This document shows, piece by piece, positions 16,114 through 25,199 of a stretch of DNA of 64,000 nucleotides (positions within the stretch are counted from its first letter, which is position 1; every line of letters begins with the position of its first letter). The translations under genes and the position numbers were made by a program. The DNA comes from an uncultured Alistipes sp. GTDB taxonomy: Bacteria > Bacteroidota > Bacteroidia > Bacteroidales > Rikenellaceae. Where the stretch lies: positions 1 through 64,000 of the forward strand of contig CALUKI010000032.1 of assembly GCA_944321175.1 (NCBI GenBank), given 5' to 3'. The notes beneath the pieces were generated by a model. It worked only from the letters and a program-made list of their open reading frames with translations. It was not told the origin of the DNA and did no database searches.

Positions 16114-17082
16114 CTACTTTACAGAGAAGTCCATATAAAATTGCTCGTCATCTATTTTATAAAATGTTACATCTGTTCGACCATACCGCTCTAAATCATT
16201 CTTGGTTATAAATGCTCCATTCGCGACACCAATTCTATTGCGAAAATATTCCCCTAATAAAGAATTATTTAATGGCGTTGTCAAGGCCTTATCTCCAGCT
16301 TGTTCTATTCTTAATATTAGTTGTTTATGATCATCAGTCATTACAGAGAAATGGGTCTTGTTCAACGGGAAGAATCCAGATCGTGCAACATCTGCCGGGA
16401 CTGGAATATACGCCTGATTAGGCTCTCGCTTAGTTCCATTTCTACGATGCCCCCAATTTAATCCAGAACCATGACCAACAACTCCGTCCCTTGTTAATAA
16501 AGACAAGGTTTTGTGCTCTCTTGATGATAACGTATGATTTTCTTCTTCTTGATCCAGCTGACTTTTGGTGATAAGGACATATTCCTCTATCTCTCCATGA
16601 TTACAAATTATAGAGTCATCCTCAAGAGATAGATAATAGCTATATGCAGACGATGGATCACATTCAGTTACATACTCTCGCTGTGCGGAACTAAATCCTT
16701 TCGATGTATAATTTGCTGATCCACAATAAGCCTTAATTGGTTTATCATCTTTCAACCAGATATATATTTTTGAATGGACCGGAACTCCTTTATAGATATA
16801 CTTACAATCAAAGGAAGAGTAGCTGTCATCATGAAACGACATAAGAGCCTTCAAGCCATCATGAATATCTTGGCTAATACCCCCTTGCTGACACATACCC
16901 ACCGTTAAAGAGATGTTGATAGCAGGTAACTTTTCCTCGCTAATCCTTTTTATGTGCCACGAGGCTATATTATGGCTTACATAACCAGATATTATTATGA
17001 GTTTATTAGCACCTACCGTTATTGGTTCGAGAAGAATCTCTCGAACCAATAACTCATTAAATGGTGGAAATTTTTTACTCAT
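16114..17082 (-). CDS. Type II restriction endonuclease, NgoFVII/PLD family
   Basis: Restriction nuclease of 322 residues with a phospholipase D-type active site. VHSKIYIW (His103, Lys105) is followed by the YCGSANYTSKGF segment (Ser122, Asn124), which together make the HxK...GSxN motif of the RE_NgoFVII family. The N-terminal half carries a beta-strand (ANKLIIISGYVS) typical of these enzymes; the C-terminal 150 residues probably recognise DNA. It starts 8 bases inside the cytosine methyltransferase gene and ends before a terminator, forming a complete two-gene type II system. The family prototype cuts GCSGC, but specificity here is not shown. Confidence 0.85.
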   Translation of the reverse strand: MSKKFPPFNELLVREILLEPITVGANKLIIISGYVSHNIASWHIKRISEEKLPAINISLTVGMCQQGGISQDIHDGLKALMSFHDDSYSSFDCKYIYKGVPVHSKIYIWLKDDKPIKAYCGSANYTSKGFSSAQREYVTECDPSSAYSYYLSLEDDSIICNHGEIEEYVLITKSQLDQEEENHTLSSREHKTLSLLTRDGVVGHGSGLNWGHRRNGTKREPNQAYIPVPADVARSGFFPLNKTHFSVMTDDHKQLILRIEQAGDKALTTPLNNSLLGEYFRNRIGVANGAFITKNDLERYGRTDVTFYKIDDEQFYMDFSVK

Positions 17083-18127
17083 AAATATTAGGTTCTATGC
17101 TTTCATAAGCAATCCCCGCAAACGATTTTAGTATTGCTTCAAAGATAATTTGAGCCCCTCTACACGGCACGGCCATTCCTATTTGCTTGCGAACACTTTC
17201 TTTACTTCCGATAAATTCAAATGAGTCGGGAAATGTCTGTAATCTGGCGCGTTCTCTATTTGTTAATGCTCTTGGTTCCGACCAATGATAAATATGAGTG
17301 CCACCACCTCCACTACCTGTTACAGTGTATGCGGGTTTTGAAGGATCAAGCCGCTTGTATATCTGACTGATTCTCGCTCCCTGAACATTCAATTGAAGTT
17401 CTTTCGGCAAATCTGCAGTAAAGGCGTTCTGTCCTGGCTTTATATGTTGCAACCGCTTAACAACAATAGGAGACTGTTTTGTTAATTCATTGTTGGGTGC
17501 ATCCTTTGCGATTGCAGGATGCTCTATAGCCGTCCGACATGAATTATCTATATCCTTATAGGGAGATGGTGAAGGTACATGAAATGTAACAGGAATATCC
17601 TTTCGTATACCAACTATGATGATTCGATGCCGGGCTTGAGGAATACCATATTCTTCAAACTTATATAAATGAGGCGTTATCTCATATCCGGCCCCTCTTA
17701 ATTCTGTGAGTATTTTTGAGAAAGCCTTACCATCATTAGCATTTTTTAATCCGCCAACATTCTCGGCCAAGAACCACATTGGCTTAAATTTTTTCAATGC
17801 CTTAACCCCATATGAATACAATGGCCCATAAACGCCATCCATTCCCTTTTGCTCGCCAACAACGCTATAATCATTACAAGGGAATCCAAAAGCCAAAGCA
17901 TCAATCTCGGATAATTTATCCATATTGAGCTTCCGAACATCCTCATGATATACGCTACCAGGAGCATCTGGACAAATATTCTTCCTATATGTATCGCAGG
18001 TATTAGCATCATAATCATTTGCCCATTGATGGACAATGCGAAAATCTTTATTCTCAATAATCGCATTGCTTGCCCCTACAGCAATACCACCTGGCCCACA
18101 AAACAATTCTCCTAATCTAAATATCAT
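17075..18127 (-). CDS. DNA (cytosine-5) methyltransferase of the RM pair
   Basis: Protects host sites from the PLD nuclease encoded downstream. Motif I is LGELFCGPGGIAVGA (residues 5-19), motif IV is GFPCNDYS with catalytic Cys84, motif VI AENVGG (121-126), motif VIII QARHRI (164-169), and motif X VPCRGAQIIFEA. The Gln normally after PC is Asn here, a feature I associate with the NgoFVII-type branch. Composition is A/T-richer than the prophage on one side. It is divergent from mcrB, with a -7 box at 18,158-18,151 just upstream. Confidence 0.9.
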   Translation of the reverse strand: MIFRLGELFCGPGGIAVGASNAIIENKDFRIVHQWANDYDANTCDTYRKNICPDAPGSVYHEDVRKLNMDKLSEIDALAFGFPCNDYSVVGEQKGMDGVYGPLYSYGVKALKKFKPMWFLAENVGGLKNANDGKAFSKILTELRGAGYEITPHLYKFEEYGIPQARHRIIIVGIRKDIPVTFHVPSPSPYKDIDNSCRTAIEHPAIAKDAPNNELTKQSPIVVKRLQHIKPGQNAFTADLPKELQLNVQGARISQIYKRLDPSKPAYTVTGSGGGGTHIYHWSEPRALTNRERARLQTFPDSFEFIGSKESVRKQIGMAVPCRGAQIIFEAILKSFAGIAYESIEPNIYE

Positions 18128-18150
18128 GAAATACTTCCATTAAATTTGTA

Positions 18151-18158
18151 CAAAAATA
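18151..18158 (-). promoter_or_regulatory. Candidate -7 promoter box for the RM operon
   Basis: Minus-strand TATTTTTG, a match to the Bacteroidota -7 consensus TAnnTTTG, ends 24 bases before the methyltransferase ATG. No convincing -33 TTG was found at the expected distance, so this is a candidate only. Confidence 0.4.
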
Positions 18159-18464
18159 AGTAAAATACATATCTTGACGAAAAATTTATAGATAGAAAAA
18201 GCTCTCGTCCATTAAAAAAACCTATATCTTTGTATAAGTCTAATAATTATGATCTGGAACGAAATGAAGTTGAGTCGTAAACGCCCTCTTTTCAAAAAGA
18301 TACCATCATCAATTTAACCCACATGAGTCGCCGAATGTTAGAATTTGAGAAGTTGGTATAGAGGTATCGCCACCATATTTGGCATTGCATGTACAACGTA
18401 AGTATGAGACTATGCTTGATGCCTTGATTATTAGATTGGATTGAATAAAATACACAAGTGACAT
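18159..18464. other. Divergent intergenic region before mcrB
   Basis: About 300 bases with no convincing gene. It holds a plus-strand TATCTTTG box at 18,226-18,233, a match to TAnnTTTG and a possible mcrB promoter with a leader of roughly 225 bases. A 22-codon ORF (MIWNEMKLSRKRPLFKKIPS, from about 18,250) and a 12-codon ORF follow in the leader, possibly remnants. A role for these short ORFs in leader regulation is speculative. Confidence 0.4.
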
Positions 18465-19943
18465 ATGTTGTTTTTCAGTATTAAGACTAAAGATGCAGAA
18501 ACCGTTAAGAAAATCCTTAACAGAGAATCTGCAATTGAATTTAGTGGACTCAACGTATTAAAAGACAGCCTTACAGTTGGGCAGGTCGTTTTTATTGTCC
18601 TGGGAGGAGATAGACCTACTTGGGACCCCGGGCTGGTGGGAATGGGTATAATTTCACGTCAACCATACGATGTTGGCTATGAAGGGCGCAATTATAGAAT
18701 TCAAGTAGACATAAAGTTGCTTCTCACGAAGTCTATCAAACGAAAAGATTTAGTTCATTATAAAGATACCTTTGGAATCATTGGGATAGCACCAATTGTA
18801 AACTGGGAGCCCAATCAAGCATTATCCGAGGTCGAAGAACATAAAGCCATAGCATTAATGAGAGCTATGCTGGACATGGATCCGGATATTGATTCAGACT
18901 TAAGCCGTCTAATGCCTCCGCAGATCATGTCTCAAATAAAAGGCGTGACCACTATGTACGTGGAAGTTGATGTGCCGTATGGGACTCAAGGGCACTCTAT
19001 TGCTTATTCGCCTCAAGAATCAATTGAGGCCATGGTCTCCGACGTTAGTGAAAATTATGCCACAGAAAGCCCAGCACAAGAAATATTGCAACCATATAGC
19101 AAAGAGGACTTTTTAGCAGAGGCTTTTATTGAAAAGGATAAATACGATGAGATCGTCGAGATCCTGGGGCGCAAAAAAAATATTATTCTTCAGGGTGCAC
19201 CGGGGGTTGGAAAAAGTTTTATTGCCAAACGTTTGGCTTATTCGCTTCTCAAGCAAAAAGATGATAGCAAGATAGAATTTGTTCAGTTTCATCAAAGCTA
19301 TTCATATGAAGACTTTGTTGTCGGATACAAGCCAACCGAGACAGGTTTTAAGATCGAATATGGGCCATTCTATAAATTTTGCAAAAAAGCCGAGACTACA
19401 GATGATTTATATTTCTTTATTATCGATGAGATCAACCGTGGTAATTTAAGCCGAATTTTTGGAGAACTTTTGATGCTGATTGAAGCGACTAAACGTAACG
19501 AAAAGGCGACTTTACTATATACACAAGAGGTATTCCATGTCCCCGACAATGTTTACATTATTGGCATGATGAATACAGCAGATCGCAGTCTTGCCATGCT
19601 TGATTATGCATTGCGGAGACGCTTTGGCTTTTTTACCATGGAGCCTGCGTTTGAGTTAGACTCCTTCTCACGTCAAATCGAGAAAATAAATAATCCTAAG
19701 GCCGAAGCTCTCATTGATAAGCTTAAATCACTCAATCACGAGATAGAACAAGATAGTAATCTTGGTCACGGATTTAAAATTGGGCATAGTTATTTTTGCG
19801 TTGACAATGCAAAAGATGACACCTTGAAAGCGATTGTCAAACACGAAATCATCCCACTGTTGGAGGAATACTGGTATGATGAGCCCTCAAAAGTTGAAAG
19901 ATGGACAACAGAGCTAATGTCCGCATTTAAGGGCAAAGAATGA
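18465..19943 (+). CDS. mcrB: McrB-like AAA+ GTPase with EVE-like N-terminal domain
   Basis: Motor subunit of a McrBC modification-dependent restriction system, which loops out and cleaves DNA carrying modified cytosines. Residues 1-135 resemble EVE/PUA-like modified-base readers (FSIKTKDAETVKKIL, GQVVFIVLGG, GLVGMGIIS). An AAA+ GTPase domain follows a linker: Walker A GAPGVGKS (244-251), QFHQSYSYEDFVVGY, Walker B FFIIDEINRGN (317-327), and the McrB signature MNTADRS (369-375) followed by DYALRRRF. The ATG at 18465 is the only in-frame start near the domain. The stop overlaps mcrC by 4 bases. The EVE-type reader instead of the E. coli DUF3578 domain suggests a different modified-base specificity. 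Confidence 0.9.
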   Translation: MLFFSIKTKDAETVKKILNRESAIEFSGLNVLKDSLTVGQVVFIVLGGDRPTWDPGLVGMGIISRQPYDVGYEGRNYRIQVDIKLLLTKSIKRKDLVHYKDTFGIIGIAPIVNWEPNQALSEVEEHKAIALMRAMLDMDPDIDSDLSRLMPPQIMSQIKGVTTMYVEVDVPYGTQGHSIAYSPQESIEAMVSDVSENYATESPAQEILQPYSKEDFLAEAFIEKDKYDEIVEILGRKKNIILQGAPGVGKSFIAKRLAYSLLKQKDDSKIEFVQFHQSYSYEDFVVGYKPTETGFKIEYGPFYKFCKKAETTDDLYFFIIDEINRGNLSRIFGELLMLIEATKRNEKATLLYTQEVFHVPDNVYIIGMMNTADRSLAMLDYALRRRFGFFTMEPAFELDSFSRQIEKINNPKAEALIDKLKSLNHEIEQDSNLGHGFKIGHSYFCVDNAKDDTLKAIVKHEIIPLLEEYWYDEPSKVERWTTELMSAFKGKE

Positions 19944-20989
19944 TTGCTATAAAAAACATATACCATATGCTCGCTTATGCATTCCGTGTATTAAGCGAAC
20001 GCGGTTACGTGAATATATCTCCTGAAAGTTTTGAGAATACAACCAACCTTCTTTCAGCTATTCTTGACAAGGGTGTAACACAACTCATTAAACAAGGAAT
20101 TCGAAGTGATTATATTCCGACCATCGAGAATACAGGATCTCCAGTAGGAAAAATAAATCTGGCAGAGTCGATAAAGAGTCAATATACGGTCACTCATAGA
20201 TTAGTTTGCGAGCATGAACTGTTCGTTCCAGACATTTTCTTAAATCAGATTATTAAGGCTACTTTAACAATCGCTACACACGCCAAAGAGGTCGATCCAA
20301 ATATTCAAAAAAGTTTGCGTAGAAATGCGTTTTATTTTCATGATGTATCAGATATTAATCCAAGAACAATCAGGTGGAGCGATATCAGATATGATAGAAA
20401 TAACGCATCTTACAAGATGCTTGTCAATATTTGCTATCTCTTAATTACGGGCTTGCTCCAATGCGAAGATGAGAATGGCCATATGCAAGTTGCAAATATT
20501 ATTGACGACCAAAAGATGCATCGATTATATGAACGATTCATTCTTGAATATTACAAGCGGCATTACCCAATGTTTCATGTGTCTGCAGCGCATATCTCAT
20601 GGGATTCGAATGATGAAGATATCGTATTCTTACCCACAATGAAATCGGACGTCATGATATGCCATAAAGACAAGATACTAATAATAGATGCAAAATATTA
20701 TGGTAAGACAATGCAAACTGGGCAATTTGACAAAAAGACGTTCCACTCAAACAACATATATCAGATCTTTACATATGTGGAGAATATGGACACTCGGAAT
20801 AATGGAAATGTTTCAGGCGTCTTGCTTTATGCCAAAACTGATGAAGATATAACACCCAACGCAGTGTTTAAAATTAAAGGTAAAAGTTTTTGTGTTACAA
20901 CACTTGATCTAAATTGTCCATTTGAAAGTATTACAGCGCAATTAGACGATATTATTATACATTGGAATAATAATTTTACCACTATTTGA
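19940..20989 (+). CDS. mcrC: McrC-like restriction nuclease subunit
   Basis: Partner of McrB that supplies DNA cleavage. The N-terminal IKNIYHMLAYAFRV is the family opener. The PD-(D/E)xK nuclease is seen as MKSDVMI (Asp237) then ILIIDAKYYGK (Asp250, Lys252), with Asn/Gln-rich NIYQIFTYVE downstream, which is the standard arrangement. At 349 residues it is of normal length. Its start overlaps the mcrB stop (ATGA), so the two are co-translated. Confidence 0.9.
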   Translation: MIAIKNIYHMLAYAFRVLSERGYVNISPESFENTTNLLSAILDKGVTQLIKQGIRSDYIPTIENTGSPVGKINLAESIKSQYTVTHRLVCEHELFVPDIFLNQIIKATLTIATHAKEVDPNIQKSLRRNAFYFHDVSDINPRTIRWSDIRYDRNNASYKMLVNICYLLITGLLQCEDENGHMQVANIIDDQKMHRLYERFILEYYKRHYPMFHVSAAHISWDSNDEDIVFLPTMKSDVMICHKDKILIIDAKYYGKTMQTGQFDKKTFHSNNIYQIFTYVENMDTRNNGNVSGVLLYAKTDEDITPNAVFKIKGKSFCVTTLDLNCPFESITAQLDDIIIHWNNNFTTI

Positions 20990-21206
20990 CATGCTAAACT
21001 ACGACATGCCTATTCCATCAAAATATAATACAATGGCGAACTATTACATTAAGAAGGATTGATTGGATGAAATAATGATTAATTTTGCGCAAATAAAATA
21101 AATTTATACTTTTTATCAAAGGGGAAAATACTGTATGATAGAGCTAATAAGAATATCTAACTACAAATCTATGAGAAAAAGTATGTCTAATATGATTCTG
21201 GCATAA

Positions 21207-22187
21207 ATGAAAATCAACAAAACATACCGTAGTCTTCTCGATAAATCGATAAATAGCATATTGTCTGCTATTGAAATTTACAACAAACCTAATTTCCATT
21301 ATAGGGAAGAAACATTTGCCATATTAGCCATTAATGCATGGGAGTTGCTTTTAAAAGCGTATATACTCCGATTACATCAATATAAGCTAAGATCTATATT
21401 AGAGTTGCAAGCAAAAATAAATAAAGATGGATCAAAGTCCAAGAGACGGAAAATACCTGTTAAAAATAGGAGCGGCAATGCCAAGTCTATTTCAATTACA
21501 TCGGCAATTGAGAAGTTGCATCAAAAAGATCTTTTGCCTGCTAATATAAGAGGTAATATAGAAGCTTTAATTGAGTTGCGTGATAACTCCATCCATTTTG
21601 TCAATGATACATCTATTACAAAGCAAGTCCAGGAATTAGGCTTTGCTTGTATTAAAAATTATATTGGGATTGTTAAATCCTGGGGATTAGAAATAGACTT
21701 GTCATCTTACAACTTATACCTTATGCCTCTGGCGTATATTGATGAACAAAAAATAGTTCAAGGTACATTGACAAAAGAAACTACTAATTATATCAATCTA
21801 ATAAAAGAGAAACTTTCTCAAGAAGAAAAGGACAGCGACTTCGATATAGCCATTACTATCGATGTCGATTTTAAAAAAGGTAATTCCTTTGAATCAATTG
21901 GCGTTTCATATAGCCCAGATGGAATTCCAATAAAACTCAGTGAGGAGCAGATTAGGCGACGATTTCCTTATACGTTTAAGAAATTGGTTGAAATGTGCCG
22001 TACAAGATATAACAACTTCAAACAGGACAAATCATTCTATGTGGCGATAAAAGAAATCAAAAAGAATGATAAACTATGCCATAAGTTAACATTATATCCA
22101 GATAATCCTAAAGCACAGAAATCTTATTACTATAGTAGTAATGTATGGACCGAATTGGATAAACACTATTCAAGAAAAAAGAAATAG
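21207..22187 (+). CDS. DUF3644-type HEPN-like protein, candidate defence gene
   Basis: A 326-residue protein. The N-terminal half has the DUF3644 pattern (YREETFAILAINAWELLLKA) and the helix LIELRDNSIHFVN, which contains R125-x4-H130, the RX4-6H signature of HEPN ribonucleases. The C-terminal half is beta-rich and Lys-rich, with IAITIDVDFKKG. It lies 217 bases after mcrC on the same strand. Family proteins cluster with defence genes. The likely role is an RNase-type or nucleotidyl-modified effector, but partner and trigger are unknown. Confidence 0.7.
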   Translation: MKINKTYRSLLDKSINSILSAIEIYNKPNFHYREETFAILAINAWELLLKAYILRLHQYKLRSILELQAKINKDGSKSKRRKIPVKNRSGNAKSISITSAIEKLHQKDLLPANIRGNIEALIELRDNSIHFVNDTSITKQVQELGFACIKNYIGIVKSWGLEIDLSSYNLYLMPLAYIDEQKIVQGTLTKETTNYINLIKEKLSQEEKDSDFDIAITIDVDFKKGNSFESIGVSYSPDGIPIKLSEEQIRRRFPYTFKKLVEMCRTRYNNFKQDKSFYVAIKEIKKNDKLCHKLTLYPDNPKAQKSYYYSSNVWTELDKHYSRKKK

Positions 22188-22773
22188 ACATTCTCCCAAA
22201 CACATCTACTAAAAGTTAATTATAACTTGAATTATCCGAATTAAGTACCGAACTTAGCAGGCAAAGATTAGTTCTTTGACAGTCAAATCGGTATACCCAA
22301 GCAAGTCGTAACCACTGCAAGTATGCACACGGACAGAGCAAGTTACAACGGGAAAAATAGCGGAGCAATACACCCCTAAAGAAGACTTAAATAAAGGATT
22401 TATAGAGGACGGTGACTACATCTGTGACGGAGAGTAGTCATTACCGTTGTCACCGAGATGTGACCTCGCCCGCGAATTGCTCATGCAAATCGCTAATAAT
22501 CAAATCATAGCAGATCGCAACTCCGTAACCTGTCTCTCCGCAATAAAGCAATTGTAGAAGAAGTAAATCCCTGCAAATTAACATTTGCAGGGATTTCTTT
22601 TTGAGCCATAGATACAAGATAATGCATTTTAGTACGAGTTTTCGTGGCTTATTCGGTGTACTTGATTTTTGCGGAAAGGTAATGATACCAACCACTTTTG
22701 GCATCATTACCGTTTTGACCGGCAGGGCCGCTATTGCCTCGTAGATATTATCTATTATCGAGCCCTTTGCGCA
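22188..22773. other. Gene-poor stretch with possible structured RNA
   Basis: No credible gene. From about 22,395 to 22,460 there are interleaved repeats: GGTGAC and GACTAC words recur with their inverted forms (GTAGTC, GTCACC), which would fold into nested hairpins, and the segment ends in a strong terminator at 22,565-22,599. It might be a small RNA, the untranslated tail of the defence operon, or an element end. I cannot choose among these. Confidence 0.35.
22565..22599. terminator. Strong rho-independent terminator, both strands
   Basis: A 13-bp perfect stem AAATCCCTGCAAA / TTTGCAGGGATTT with a 6-base TTAACA-type loop, followed on the plus strand by CTTTTT. It ends transcription from the DUF3644 gene side. 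The A run on the other side of the stem would also allow minus-strand use. Confidence 0.8.
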
Positions 22774-22977
22774 TTACTGACCGCCCCAATTTGAGGCCGC
22801 ATTTTGTGATGTTAGACTTGAGGTCGCAATTCGCGTCCTCAAGATTTCATCCTCTTTTTCCGAGAGTTCGAACATAAAGTCATTGCCCTCGAAGCGCTCA
22901 ATGTTACGCCTTATGGTCTGTTCGAGTGTTCGGTTTTCCACTTGGTAGATTTCCGCCAAATCGAAGTCCAACATCAC
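22774..22977 (-). pseudogene. ORF6N-domain fragment
   Basis: A 67-residue frame starting MMLDFDLAEIYQVENRTLEQ followed by IRRNIERFEGNDFMFELSEK. This is the core of the ORF6N DNA-binding domain (normally preceded by an IKDxRIRxxR-type strand and followed by a longer helical tail). The start of the domain and everything after residue 65 are missing, so the gene is truncated at both ends. Such proteins are common antirepressors of phages and mobile elements. It marks remains of a mobile element between the defence island and the capsule locus. Confidence 0.7.
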
Positions 22978-23581
22978 CCTCCCCCTTTTATCTTATATAT
23001 CTTGCTTTGAATGAGTTGTAGTTCCATGAGAGACTATCCGATTATCATCAAGAACTGACGTGACAACAGGAATCGTCTGACTGTTTACTTCCAGTATTCA
23101 CAACATATCAGAAGGATAATATACACTACCAATATTGTGAGAGACTACCGCTGCCAGATTCGCAAGATAACCAAGAATAAAAGGTGTTTACATCTGATAC
23201 TGCATGTAAAGGCAATATTATATTGCATTTACGAAAAACAGAAAGAAGCAGGCTCAGCCGCTTCAGAACTGGGGTCGGACAGCACGGCAACTGACACTCC
23301 TGTTCCCTGACAGGTTCTGGGTCATATCCTAACAGCTTCTTTTTTTGGGATTCTTTGATAGAATTGGTCTATTCGCAGTCAGAACAGATATCCATGGCGG
23401 CCTACTCTGACCCAACAAAACTAAATTTGGCATAGTTCAGTTTACACTACCCCAAACTGTTTGCCAAAGTCCCTTCCGTAACAAGTATATGTGGGCCCCA
23501 TTTATTTGCAGAAATCTAATTTGGAAACAGTTAATTTGTATTTTTTATCCCAAATCTCAAATGAGATATACGGCATCCCGT
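22978..23581. other. Noncoding stretch, nothing recognised
   Basis: About 600 bases without a supportable gene. A small inverted repeat (CCTGT / ACAGG around 23,302-23,317) is followed by a T7 run near 23,340, a weak terminator-like feature. The rest shows short ORFs with no family-like sequence, consistent with decayed element DNA. Confidence 0.3.
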
Positions 23582-23773
23582 TTACTTTTTCCCATTTTCC
23601 GAATGGAGAACATATAATACGGCATAGTATTTCCCGTTATTTAAATCAGAAAGTTTTTCCAATTCCTTGTATGTTTTACATTTTGCATTTTGTGTTATTG
23701 ATTCTTCAAATTCAATCTCTTTTACACTATTCTGCCCTATTTGTCGGTAAATGAAAATTTTGTAGTTATTCAT
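23582..23773 (-). CDS. Small hypothetical protein
   Basis: A 63-residue ORF (MNNYKIFIYRQIGQNSVKEI...) with strand-strand-helix-strand character and an even charge pattern. It lies 151 bases downstream of the last capsule-locus aminotransferase, on the same strand. No family is recognised and no clear promoter was found. It may be a real small protein or a fragment. The DNA around it is A/T-rich. Confidence 0.3.
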   Translation of the reverse strand: MNNYKIFIYRQIGQNSVKEIEFEESITQNAKCKTYKELEKLSDLNNGKYYAVLYVLHSENGKK

Positions 23774-23924
23774 ATTTCTAAAGACTTTTTTATTTCAATA
23801 TCTCAGACACACTTTTTGAAACAGGACCACCGTGTCTTATCTGACCTTCTATGGACAAAAGAGCTATGTGAATAACTGACGCAAACCTCTAATTGTTATA
23901 AGCCGGTTTATTCTTACAAAAGAC

Positions 23925-25199
23925 TTACAATCCCTTCACAATTTTCACAAAGTTCTCGATCACATACTCTACGTCCTCTTCCGTCATGCGTGTATTCAGA
24001 GGGAGTGTCATCGTGTTCTCAAACATATGGTAAGCGTTCGGATAGTTCTTGATGTCAAAGCCAAGGCTCTTATAAGCTGTCATCATAGGCAGAGGTTTGT
24101 AGTGTACGTTGGTTGCAATACCTCGTTCTGCCATCTTTGTAATCACCTCATTCACCTGCTCGCGAGTGCGACCAAGCAGACGGATGATGTAAAGATGATG
24201 TGATGAGCAATGGTCCTCTCCTTTGTGATCGAGCACCGCCACATTTAAATCCTTGAACGCCTCATTGAAACGAGCCACATACCTTTGACGCTTTTCCAGC
24301 ATCTCTTCATAACGTTCAAGTTGAGCCAGCCCCAACGCAGCCATAATGTCGGTCATGTTGCACTTGTACCAAGGGCCAATCACATCGTACTCCCAAGCCC
24401 CTAGTTTGGTCTTTGCAAGCGCATCCTTGTTCTGGCCATGGAGCGAGAATAACTGGCATTTGCGGTATAGGAACTCATTCCATGTTTCACCCTCGATGGA
24501 AGGCACCGTAGAGTCCGCATCCATCACCACAGGCTCGTTGCCAAAAGGCAGATGCCACGTTAAGGCTCCGCCTTCCGCCGTTGTCAGGTTCTTAACAGCA
24601 TGGAATGAGAAAGAAGAGAAATCGCCGATCTCGCCAGCCATCTTGCCGTGCCATTGAGCGCCAAACGAGTGAGCACAGTCAGCACTGATGAAAATACGCC
24701 CCAACTTCTTCTGCAACTCGTTCGAAGGCCTGAACAGATGCTTTTTCCGCTCGATGATGTCGCGAATCTTATCATACTTGCATATCACGCCACCCAGATC
24801 TACCGGCACAATCACTTTTGTACGATCAGTGATAGCCTCTGCCAACTTATGAAGATCCATCTGCTGATTCTCCTCATTGCAGTCCACCATTACCAGTCTG
24901 CAACCCACATGTTGGGTCACGCTGGCCGAAGCTGTATAGGTATAAGCAGGCACGATCACCTCATCCTCTGGGCCTACATCAATCAGACGAAGCGCCAGTT
25001 CCATTGCCGCAGTGGCCGAGTTCAAACACACCGTCTTTTCAGTATGCACATATGCAGAAATCTTCTTCTCAAATTCCTTGGTTTTAGGACCGGTAGTAAT
25101 CCATCCACTCATAATTGTTTCTGTGGCCAACATAGCTTCAGACTCCGTCATATCAGGGGGACTAAAAGGCACATTTCTTCTTTTTAAACCAGTACTCAT
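23925..25199 (-). CDS. DegT/DnrJ/EryC1 aminotransferase, nucleotide-sugar type
   Basis: PLP-dependent aminotransferase of 424 residues that would transfer an amino group to a keto-sugar nucleotide. Visible landmarks: GWITTGPKTKEFEKKI, the substrate-loop VCLNSATAAMELAL, DEVIVPAYTYTASASV, ISADCAHSFGA with the PLP-pyridine Asp, and the lysine segment SFHAVKN (K forms the Schiff base). It contains a block of non-standard insertion (residues about 155-170 and 230-245) relative to WecE/PglE-type proteins. It is the last intact gene of the capsule operon, separated from the rest by decayed DNA. With the PglC-type transferase upstream, a UDP-diNAc-bacillosamine-like or similar amino sugar is possible. 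Confidence 0.85.
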   Translation of the reverse strand: MSTGLKRRNVPFSPPDMTESEAMLATETIMSGWITTGPKTKEFEKKISAYVHTEKTVCLNSATAAMELALRLIDVGPEDEVIVPAYTYTASASVTQHVGCRLVMVDCNEENQQMDLHKLAEAITDRTKVIVPVDLGGVICKYDKIRDIIERKKHLFRPSNELQKKLGRIFISADCAHSFGAQWHGKMAGEIGDFSSFSFHAVKNLTTAEGGALTWHLPFGNEPVVMDADSTVPSIEGETWNEFLYRKCQLFSLHGQNKDALAKTKLGAWEYDVIGPWYKCNMTDIMAALGLAQLERYEEMLEKRQRYVARFNEAFKDLNVAVLDHKGEDHCSSHHLYIIRLLGRTREQVNEVITKMAERGIATNVHYKPLPMMTAYKSLGFDIKNYPNAYHMFENTMTLPLNTRMTEEDVEYVIENFVKIVKGL

